Of a stretch of 8,700 nucleotides of DNA, positions 1 to 5,959 are shown piece by piece. The stretch covers positions 1-8,700 of the forward strand of contig JAILIO010000158.1 of assembly GCA_024695225.1 (NCBI GenBank), in the 5' to 3' direction. The first letter of the stretch is position 1, and every line of letters begins with the position of its first letter. Source of the DNA: Lachnospiraceae bacterium. Its GTDB lineage: Bacteria > Bacillota > Clostridia > Lachnospirales > Lachnospiraceae. The notes beneath the pieces were generated by a model. The model was not told the origin of the DNA. It was given only the letters and a program-made list of their open reading frames with translations, and ran no database searches. The translations under genes were made by a program, and so were the position numbers.

Positions 1-66
1 AAGGCCACAGCGTATCTCTTCCTATGATATATTTATTCCGGACAGTCCGGCATAACATCCTCCCTG

Positions 67-95
67 TTGAAATATGAAAAAAATTATAGCATAAT
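67..95 (+). promoter_or_regulatory. Candidate sigma-A promoter, distal, for the flavoprotein gene
   Basis: A TTGAAA box at 67-72 is followed after exactly 17 bases by CATAAT at 90-95. Each box matches the sigma-A consensus at five of six positions, and the spacer is A-rich. Transcription would begin near 102 and leave a leader of about 190 bases before the flavoprotein start codon at 292. This is a consensus match only; no transcription data are available. Confidence 0.5.
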
Positions 96-177
96 CCTCA
101 CATGACATAAAACCGGACCGGAGACAGGACTGAAAAGGGCCCGGCGGTGCCAGCCGGATAAATGCACAGCAAAGGTG

Positions 178-205
178 TGGACACTTGAAGCGCCGGCCGG
201 ATAAT
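178..205 (+). promoter_or_regulatory. Candidate sigma-A promoter, proximal, for the flavoprotein gene
   Basis: TGGACA at 178-183 and GATAAT at 200-205 are separated by 16 bases. Each box matches consensus at five of six positions. The start point would lie near 212, about 80 bases before the flavoprotein start codon. It could act in tandem with the more distal candidate. The spacer is very GC-rich (CGCCGGCCGG), which is less typical, so confidence is modest. Confidence 0.3.
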
Positions 206-291
206 ATGGAAAACAAAAGGTTTGAGCACCTGAACTTACGACCTCGAAAACTGCCGGAGAATTCTGTCCGGCGATTGTGAAAGGAGATTCC

Positions 292-1158
292 ATGAGCAGA
301 TACGATGTGGCTGTGATAGGCACAGGCCCCGGAGGCATATCCGCGGCCATAACTCTTAACAACAGAAACAAGAACACTATCCTGTTCGGCAGGAAGAACC
401 TGAGTGAAAAGATCGAGAAGGGTCATACCATAAGGAACTACCCCGGACTCCCCGATATCACCGGGCCGGGACTTATGAAGGCTTTTTCTGATCATCTGAA
501 CGCCATGGGCATAGAGATAAATGAGGACAGGATACAGATGATCTACGACATGGGGGATTATTTTTCCATTCTCGGAGAGGATTCTTCCAATATGTATGAG
601 GCCTCGGCAGTGATCATAGCAACAGGCGTAGTCACAGGCGGCACGCTCCCGGGGGAAGAGGAATTCCTGGGGAAGGGCGTGTCTTCCTGCGCGACCTGTG
701 ATGCAGCGCTCTTCAAGGGAAAGGATGTGATAGTCCTGGGATATGCCGGAGACGCCGCCGCAGAGTGCGCATTCCTGGCGGAGACTTCAGGGAGTGTCAC
801 TTATTTTCCTATGAACGGAAAGCTTGCGGATGTGCCGGAGGGTGTCAACGTGGTGAATGAAAAACCCCTGGAGATACTGAAGGACGGCAGGATGACCGTG
901 AAGACCGGGGAAAATAAATACGAAGCCGACGGGGTATTTGTCCTGAGGGATGCTGTCCCTCCGGGGAGGCTGGTGCCCGGACTTGAAGTGGACGGAGCTC
1001 ATATCGCAGTGGACAGATCCATGAAGACAAACATACCCGGTCTCTTTGCCTGCGGAGATATAACCGGCACCCCATATCAATATGTAAAGAGCGCGGGAGA
1101 GGGGAATGTGGCGGCCCTTTCCGCAGCGGCTTTTCTGGACAGCACAGGGAGAAAATGA
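292..1158 (+). CDS. Thioredoxin-reductase-like FAD-dependent thiol oxidoreductase with degenerate NAD(P)H site
   Basis: This 288-residue protein has the fold signature of low-molecular-weight thioredoxin reductases: an FAD-binding GTGPGG at residues 10-15, a redox pair C133-A-T-C136, and a C-terminal FAD motif around A253-C-G-D256 followed by Y262-QYVKSAGEG. The cytosolic role would be electron transfer from FAD to a disulfide, normally of thioredoxin. The usual NADPH glycine motif (GGGxSA) is replaced near residues 150-157 by GYAGDAAA. The arginine cluster that grips the NADPH phosphate is also absent: the strand ends V169-TYFPMNGKL. Those losses resemble clostridial ferredoxin-dependent flavin thioredoxin reductases, so a non-NADPH donor is likely (inference). 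I chose ATG 292 over an in-frame GTG at 277 because AAAGGAG at 280-286 is a good ribosome site only for 292. No thioredoxin gene is adjacent. The length is slightly short of the family's usual 300-320. Confidence 0.85.
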   Translation: MSRYDVAVIGTGPGGISAAITLNNRNKNTILFGRKNLSEKIEKGHTIRNYPGLPDITGPGLMKAFSDHLNAMGIEINEDRIQMIYDMGDYFSILGEDSSNMYEASAVIIATGVVTGGTLPGEEEFLGKGVSSCATCDAALFKGKDVIVLGYAGDAAAECAFLAETSGSVTYFPMNGKLADVPEGVNVVNEKPLEILKDGRMTVKTGENKYEADGVFVLRDAVPPGRLVPGLEVDGAHIAVDRSMKTNIPGLFACGDITGTPYQYVKSAGEGNVAALSAAAFLDSTGRK

Positions 1159-1351
1159 AAGCGGGAAAAATAAAGAGAAGACAGGCCCGGGGGAGGTGAC
1201 ATGATCTATCCGAATCCACGGTCTGTTGACAATCACTGACTTATTGTTGTAAGGTAGGAAATCGAAATCAAAAAGGGGAGTATTCCCTGATTTATATTCC
1301 ACAGAAAAAACATGCGGAATGCGGGTCGCTGACAGCGGCAGGAGGTAGAAT
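1159..1351. other. Intergenic leader upstream of the SCIFF operon
   Basis: This 193-base gap has no recognised gene. It contains a strong Shine-Dalgarno-like GGGAGGTGA at 1191-1199 in front of a 12-codon open frame, the candidate scfA promoter, a six-pair hairpin with a three-base loop at 1274-1288, and a near-perfect dyad (GTCGCTG-A-CAGCGGC, 1325-1339) directly before the scfA ribosome site. There is no clear terminator for the flavoprotein gene, so read-through into scfA remains possible. Confidence 0.5.
1226..1253 (+). promoter_or_regulatory. Candidate sigma-A promoter of the scfA operon
   Basis: TTGACA at 1226-1231 is a perfect -35 box. After 16 bases TGTAAG at 1248-1253 matches the -10 consensus at four of six positions. 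Transcription would start near 1260 and leave a leader of about 90 bases containing a small hairpin. This would drive scfA-scfB and probably secDF-coaX-topA independently of the flavoprotein gene. The -10 box is weak, which could mean an activator is needed. Confidence 0.45.
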
Positions 1352-1507
1352 ATGAAGCATATCAAGACACTCAGCACAAGGAACCTCAAGGACTCTATGA
1401 AGAAGGGCGGCTGCATGGAATGCCAGACATCATGCCAGTCAGCATGCAAGACCAGCTGTACAGTGGGGAATCAGCACTGCGAAAATGTTCCAAATCCATC
1501 AGTATAA
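1352..1507 (+). CDS. scfA: SCIFF ranthipeptide precursor (six-cysteine peptide)
   Basis: This 51-residue peptide belongs to the SCIFF family (six cysteines in forty-five residues), the substrate of a radical SAM maturase. A lysine-rich leader of 20 residues begins MKHIKTLSTRNLKDSMKK and ends in G19-G20. The core follows with cysteines at 21, 24, 28, 32, 36 and 43. In the studied Clostridium thermocellum homologue the maturase joins Cys32 to Thr37 by a thioether; both residues occur here at the same numbers. AGGAGG at 1340-1345 lies six bases before the ATG, an ideal ribosome site. The peptide runs about six residues (ending VPNPSV) past the usual family end, because its last codons overlap the start of scfB in another frame. 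The gene is short enough to be missed by automatic callers. The family is proposed to act in signalling in some Clostridia, but its role is not settled. Confidence 0.95.
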   Translation: MKHIKTLSTRNLKDSMKKGGCMECQTSCQSACKTSCTVGNQHCENVPNPSV

Positions 1508-2876
1508 GAGTCACGGGTACAATCTGGTCCTCGATGTAAATTCGGGATCCGTCCACATATTTGACGATGCAGCATACGATATGCTGCCGCAGGTGGCCGC
1601 CATGATCGAAAATGACAGAGATGTCACTGAAGATGAAGTGGTGTCCGCCCTTGTGTCCGGTGGAAAATTTGACCCGGAAACAGTGAGAGAGACCGTGTCA
1701 GAGCTATTCAGCCTCAAGGACAACGGCTCTCTTTTTGCGGACGATATTTATGAAAAGTACATCGGAGCCATAAACGCTGCAGTTCCCGTGGTGAAAGCCC
1801 TTTGTCTGCACATTGCCCACGATTGCAATCTGGCTTGCAGTTATTGTTTCGCGGGGAAGGGTGATTACAGCGGTGAGAGGGAAATGATGAGCTATGAGAC
1901 CGGAAAGGCAGCTCTTGATTTCCTTGTAAAAGAGTCCCGGGGCAGGAGAAATCTGGAGGTGGATTTCTTCGGAGGTGAACCTCTCATGAACTGGGATGTG
2001 GTGAAACAGCTGGTGCTCTACGGCAGATCCCTGGAAAAGGAGCACGACAAGAATTTCCGTTTCACACTCACCACCAACGGACTGCTTCTCGACGATGAGA
2101 AACTGGATTTTATGAACCGTGAGATGGGGAATCTGGTCCTTTCCGTGGACGGAAGGAGATCGGTCCACGACAGACTCAGAAAAAGAAGGGACGGCGGCGG
2201 TTCATACGACCTGATAATAGACAAGTTTGTACATGCCGCGGAGAGCAGGAATCAGGATAGATATTATGTCCGCGGTACTTTTACTGCCTACAACAAGGAT
2301 TTCAGCAAAGACGTGGAATCACTGGCGGATCTGGGTTTCAAACAGATATCCATGGAGCCTGTGGTGGCGGAGAGAAGTGAACCTTATGCCATCACCGAGT
2401 CCGATCTGGATGAGATCATTGAGGAATACGACCGTCTCTGTGATCTCTATCTCGAGAGAAGAAAAGAGGGGAGAGGTTTTAATTTCTTCCACTTCAATAT
2501 AGATCTGGCGGGAGGCCCCTGCGTGGCGAAAAGACTGTCAGGCTGCGGCAGCGGATGTGAATATCTGTCCGTGACCCCCGACGGAAAGCTGTATCCCTGT
2601 CATCAGTTTGCGGGAAAACCGGAATTTGTCATGGGAGATGTGCACCGGGGGATCGTGAGAGACGACATCAGGGATGATTTCCGGAAATGCAATGTCTATA
2701 CCAGACCTGAGTGCAGAAAATGTTTCGCAAGGTATTATTGCAGCGGCGGATGTCAGGCCAATGCGTTCAATGAGAACGGAGATATAAATTCAGTATATGA
2801 AATCGGCTGTATCCTCGAGAGAAAGAGGATCGAGTGCGCCATCATGCTTCAGGCTGCACAGGCCGACGAAATATAG
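1485..2876 (+). CDS. scfB: SCIFF radical SAM maturase (SPASM domain)
   Basis: This 463-residue enzyme is expected to install the thioether bridge(s) on the SCIFF precursor encoded just upstream, using S-adenosylmethionine and three 4Fe-4S clusters. Residues 1 to about 95 form the precursor-recognition region, opening with HQYKSHGYN and LDVNSGSVH. The radical SAM core starts at L107 with the cluster motif C114-x3-C118-x2-C121 and has the SAM-contacting G163-GEP. The C-terminal SPASM region supplies auxiliary-cluster cysteines at 346, 354, 358, 372, 402, 410, 413, 419, 423 and 442. The ATG at 1485 is the only suitable start, because the conserved family sequence begins four residues later. It lies 23 bases inside scfA in the +1 frame and has only a poor ribosome site (GGGGAA at 1465-1470, about 14 bases away), so translation is probably coupled to scfA. 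The length is normal for the family. Confidence 0.95.
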   Translation: MFQIHQYKSHGYNLVLDVNSGSVHIFDDAAYDMLPQVAAMIENDRDVTEDEVVSALVSGGKFDPETVRETVSELFSLKDNGSLFADDIYEKYIGAINAAVPVVKALCLHIAHDCNLACSYCFAGKGDYSGEREMMSYETGKAALDFLVKESRGRRNLEVDFFGGEPLMNWDVVKQLVLYGRSLEKEHDKNFRFTLTTNGLLLDDEKLDFMNREMGNLVLSVDGRRSVHDRLRKRRDGGGSYDLIIDKFVHAAESRNQDRYYVRGTFTAYNKDFSKDVESLADLGFKQISMEPVVAERSEPYAITESDLDEIIEEYDRLCDLYLERRKEGRGFNFFHFNIDLAGGPCVAKRLSGCGSGCEYLSVTPDGKLYPCHQFAGKPEFVMGDVHRGIVRDDIRDDFRKCNVYTRPECRKCFARYYCSGGCQANAFNENGDINSVYEIGCILERKRIECAIMLQAAQADEI

Positions 2877-2884
2877 AAATCTTT

Positions 2885-2892
2885 AAGGGAGG
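2885..2892 (+). promoter_or_regulatory. Ribosome binding site of secDF
   Basis: AAGGGAGG is a strong Shine-Dalgarno match, but it lies 12 bases before the ATG at 2905, longer than the usual 5-9. No alternative in-frame start is closer. The same octamer stands eight bases before flgB and flgC, so the spacing here is the unusual one and may lower the initiation rate. Confidence 0.6.
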
Positions 2893-2904
2893 ATCTATAC
2901 AAAA

Positions 2905-5178
2905 ATGAACAAGAAAAAAGGGATAATAAGCCTGGTGGTATTTCTCGCGCTGCTGGTACTCTTCGTTTACACAGCTGCCTTCGGGTGGGGTGAGACGAAG
3001 TCCGGTTCGGCCTACAGCGTTCCTCTGGGACTGGATCTGGCCGGAGGAGTGAGCATCACATATCAGGCGGTGGGTGACACGCCTTCTGCCGAGGATATGT
3101 CCGACACCATTTACAAGCTGCAGCGCAGGGTCGAGAATTATTCGACCGAAGCCCAGGTTTATCAGGAGGGCGACAACAGGATCAACGTGGAGATCCCCGG
3201 CGTGAACGATGCCGAGAAGATCCTTTCGGAGCTGGGACAGCCCGGAACCCTTTATTTCATAAGACAGACCGACGATGAAGGCAATGAGAACTACACTTCC
3301 GGAGCCGGCGGATACACCCTTTCGAGGACTCTCGACGAGATCATAGAGACAGGGGATGCAGTGCTCTCGGGAACAGATGTGGCAAACGCCCAGGGCTCCT
3401 ATCAGCAGGACAACATGGGAAATCAGAGCCCGGTGGTCCAGCTCACATTTACGGATGAAGGGGCTAAGAAGTTTGCAGATGCCACCACAAAGGCATATGA
3501 AAACGGCGAGACCATCGGTATCTACTATGACGGTGAGTTCGTTTCAGTTCCCACGGTAAACGCGGCCATCACAGACGGCAAGGCCATAATCGAAGGAATG
3601 GAAGACATAACAGCGGCCCAGCAGCTGGCACAGACCATCAGGATCGGTGGACTCAAGGTCCAGCTGGAGGAGATACATTCCAAGGTCGTGGGCGCCCAGC
3701 TGGGACAGGATGCCATTCAGACTTCCCTCATCGCAGGTCTTGTGGGCTTCATCCTGATAGTTGTGATGATGATCGCAGTATACAGGCTCATGGGATTTGC
3801 AGCCTCCCTTGCGCTGACCATGTATATCGCCCTTGAGGTAATACTGCTGGATGCTTTTGAACTGACCCTCACCCTTTCAGGTGTGGCAGGTATCATCCTT
3901 TCAATAGGTATGGCGGTCGATGCAAACGTTATAGTTTTTGCCAGGATCCGTGAGGAACTGAGAGCGGGCAGATCTCTTAAAGGAGCCATCGACTCCGGTT
4001 ATCACCGCGCTCTTTCAGCCATCATAGACGGAAACGTCACTACCCTTATCGCAGCAGCGGTGCTGGGACTCAGAGGTTCCGGTTCGGTCAAGGGATTCGC
4101 ACAGACCCTTGCCCTGGGTATCATTATTTCCATGTTTACAGCGCTCTTTGTCACCAGGATCATAATGAGCGCCTTCTACGGCCTTGGACTTCAGGATGTG
4201 AAGCTCTACGGCACAGCCAAGGAACCCAAGAAACGCGGGTTCATTGCAAAGTCAAAGCTCTGCATCGGCATTTCCTGCGCCCTTATCGCAGCGGGCATAG
4301 TGGTCATGATAGTGAACAGCGCCAGCGGAAAGAAAGCTTTCAATTACAGCCTTGAGTTCGTGGGAGGAACATCCACCACGGTAAACACCCCCGAGGACAT
4401 GAGCCTTGAGGATATCAACAGAGAGATAGTTCCGCTTTTCCAGGAGGTTACAGGGGATGCGGATGTGCAGATACAGAAGGTGGCAGGCTCCAATGAGGTC
4501 ATCATAAAGACAAGGCGTCTTGAATCTGCCGAGAGAAGCGCGGTGGACGAGAAACTTGTAGAAGCCCTTGGCATCGAGAGTACTGCCATAACAGCGGAGA
4601 GCATCTCATCCACCATAAGCAACGAGATGAGAACCGATGCGGTCATAGCGGTCATTATTACCTGCATATGTATACTGATCTATATCTGGCTCAGATTTAA
4701 GGATCTGCGTTTTGCATCCGGATCTGTCGCAGCTCTGGTTCACGACGTGCTGATCGTCATGTCCTTCTATGCGGTCGTCAGGATGTCCGTCGGATCCACC
4801 TTTGTGGCCTGTATCCTGACTCTGGTCGGATATTCCATAAATGACACCATAGTCGTGTTCGACAGGATCAGAGAGAATCTTGTGGGAGCCGGAGACAGGA
4901 GGGATCTTCAGGAGATCACCGATACCAGTAACTCACAGACACTGTCCAGATCCATATTTACATCCCTGACCACATTCTTCATGGTTATGTCGCTGTTCAT
5001 CTTTGGAACCTCATCCGTGAAGGAGTTTGCACTGCCTCTTATGATCGGTATCGTGTGCGGTACTTATTCCTCCATAGAGATAGCTCCTTCCATCTGGTAT
5101 TACCTGAGAACTGCAGCAGACAAGAAGGCCGCTGAAAAGAAAGCAGCCGAGAAGGCAGAAAAGAAAAAGAGGAAGTGA
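2905..5178 (+). CDS. secDF: Fused Sec translocon accessory protein SecDF
   Basis: This 757-residue inner-membrane protein is a natural fusion of SecD and SecF, RND-type proton-driven partners that help pull secreted proteins out of the SecYEG channel. The SecD half begins with a membrane anchor at about 7-25 and the P1 signature LGLDLAGG (41-48). An extracytoplasmic domain runs to about 265. Five membrane segments follow (roughly 272-425), with the proton-relay signature around A337-V-D339-AN and FARIREE. The SecF half starts near 450 with an anchor (453-472), LEFVGGTS at 483-490 and five more segments; its second relay motif is GYSIND (642-647) followed by VVFDRIREN. About twelve membrane segments are visible, as expected for Bacillus-type SecDF. 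The tail from about 740 is almost only lysine, alanine and glutamate, probably a cytosolic, ribosome- or membrane-contacting extension. It sits 28 bases after scfB and ends one base before coaX. Confidence 0.95.
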   Translation: MNKKKGIISLVVFLALLVLFVYTAAFGWGETKSGSAYSVPLGLDLAGGVSITYQAVGDTPSAEDMSDTIYKLQRRVENYSTEAQVYQEGDNRINVEIPGVNDAEKILSELGQPGTLYFIRQTDDEGNENYTSGAGGYTLSRTLDEIIETGDAVLSGTDVANAQGSYQQDNMGNQSPVVQLTFTDEGAKKFADATTKAYENGETIGIYYDGEFVSVPTVNAAITDGKAIIEGMEDITAAQQLAQTIRIGGLKVQLEEIHSKVVGAQLGQDAIQTSLIAGLVGFILIVVMMIAVYRLMGFAASLALTMYIALEVILLDAFELTLTLSGVAGIILSIGMAVDANVIVFARIREELRAGRSLKGAIDSGYHRALSAIIDGNVTTLIAAAVLGLRGSGSVKGFAQTLALGIIISMFTALFVTRIIMSAFYGLGLQDVKLYGTAKEPKKRGFIAKSKLCIGISCALIAAGIVVMIVNSASGKKAFNYSLEFVGGTSTTVNTPEDMSLEDINREIVPLFQEVTGDADVQIQKVAGSNEVIIKTRRLESAERSAVDEKLVEALGIESTAITAESISSTISNEMRTDAVIAVIITCICILIYIWLRFKDLRFASGSVAALVHDVLIVMSFYAVVRMSVGSTFVACILTLVGYSINDTIVVFDRIRENLVGAGDRRDLQEITDTSNSQTLSRSIFTSLTTFFMVMSLFIFGTSSVKEFALPLMIGIVCGTYSSIEIAPSIWYYLRTAADKKAAEKKAAEKAEKKKRK

Positions 5179-5179
5179 G

Positions 5180-5947
5180 ATGCTCTTAGCAGTAGATGTT
5201 GGAAACACCAATATAACCTTCGGAGTGTTTGACGGAGAAGAGATCAGGTCACAGTTCAGACTGAACACCCAGATCCCCAGGACTTCCGACGAGTACGGCA
5301 TACAGATAAAAGAACTGCTGGACTTAAACGAGATAAATAAGGACGATCTCACGGGAGCCGTGGAAGCCAGCGTTGTGCCCGACGTGCTGCAGCTTCTTCA
5401 CAAGGCTGTGGTGAGATATCTGGGCCTTGATCCCCTTGTGGTGGGACCCGGAGTAAAGAGCGGGATACAGGTCAAGACGGCAAACCCCTCCGAAGTGGGA
5501 GCCGACAGGATAGTGGATCTGGCTGCGGCCTATACGATCTACGGAGGTCCCACACTGGTCATAGATTACGGCACTGCCACTACCTATGATCTGGTCACGG
5601 CGGCAGGGGAGTTCACCGTAGGTCTTACGGCCCCCGGCATAGGGATATCCGCAAAGGCATTGTGGGAGGGAACGGCAAAGCTTCCTTCCATCGCCATTGA
5701 GAAGCCCGATTCCATCCTGGCCAGAAACACCATCACCAGTATGCAGGCAGGACTTGTATACGGTCAGATAGGACAGGCGGAATACATCATCACTCACATA
5801 AAAGAAGAAATGGGATTTGATGAGATGAAGGTGGTGGCTACAGGCGGACTTGGCGGCATCATATCCGAAAGCACCCGCATGATAGATGTCTACGACAGGG
5901 AATTGACACTTAAAGGTTTAAAGATAATATACGAAAAGAATAAGTGA
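5180..5947 (+). CDS. coaX: Type III pantothenate kinase
   Basis: CoaX phosphorylates pantothenate with ATP, the first committed step of coenzyme A synthesis in the cytosol. Type III kinases belong to the ASKHA fold and, unlike type II enzymes such as CoaA, are not inhibited by CoA. The 255-residue length is typical. Visible motifs are the phosphate loop D6-VGNTN, the pantothenate-binding G107-ADR with D109 as the probable catalytic base, the adenosine-site D129-YGTATTYD, a TAPGI motif at 150-154, and ATGGLGG at 220-226. The family usually has GG before the x-PG motif; here the first glycine is V147, a small change. It starts one base after the secDF stop, with AGAGGA (5168-5173) embedded in the last secDF codons, so the two are almost certainly translationally coupled. 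Confidence 0.95.
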   Translation: MLLAVDVGNTNITFGVFDGEEIRSQFRLNTQIPRTSDEYGIQIKELLDLNEINKDDLTGAVEASVVPDVLQLLHKAVVRYLGLDPLVVGPGVKSGIQVKTANPSEVGADRIVDLAAAYTIYGGPTLVIDYGTATTYDLVTAAGEFTVGLTAPGIGISAKALWEGTAKLPSIAIEKPDSILARNTITSMQAGLVYGQIGQAEYIITHIKEEMGFDEMKVVATGGLGGIISESTRMIDVYDRELTLKGLKIIYEKNK

Positions 5948-5959
5948 GGAAAGCGTCCG

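Larger units (their letters stand above)
1..291. other. Upstream region without a supported gene
   Basis: I see no convincing coding region here. The first 55 bases are open in one plus frame up to TAA at 53-55, so the tail of an upstream gene could end there, but 17 residues are too few to recognise. The rest reads as a promoter and leader region. It is studded with CCGG-containing dyads: CCGGA-CAG-TCCGG at 39-49 region, CCGGC/GCCGG arms at 141-145 and 153-157, and GCCGGA/TCCGGC arms at 253-258 and 267-272, the last lying just before the ribosome binding site. No U-run follows any of them, so none is a classic terminator. Confidence 0.5.

Noticed and set aside
38..50. CCGGAC-A-GTCCGG dyad as a terminator of an upstream gene
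   Set aside because: The stem is about five pairs around a three-base loop with no U-run after it, so it is too weak to call a terminator.
277..291. GTG 277 as the flavoprotein start
   Set aside because: The best ribosome site (280-286) lies downstream of this codon and serves ATG 292; the family sequence also begins right at 292.
22..495. Open frame of 157 codons on the minus strand
   Set aside because: It covers the promoter region and the 5' part of the flavoprotein gene on the opposite strand, has no recognisable domain and no convincing ribosome site, and has a composition typical of an antisense shadow.
787..1449. Open frame of 220 codons on the minus strand across the flavoprotein/scfA junction
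   Set aside because: It runs antisense to two well-supported genes, including the six-cysteine precursor, and has no recognisable motif; antisense frames of this length are common opposite codon-biased genes.
2227..2502. Plus-strand open frame of 91 codons inside scfB
   Set aside because: It lies wholly within the conserved radical SAM coding frame, has no ribosome site, and resembles a frame-shifted shadow.
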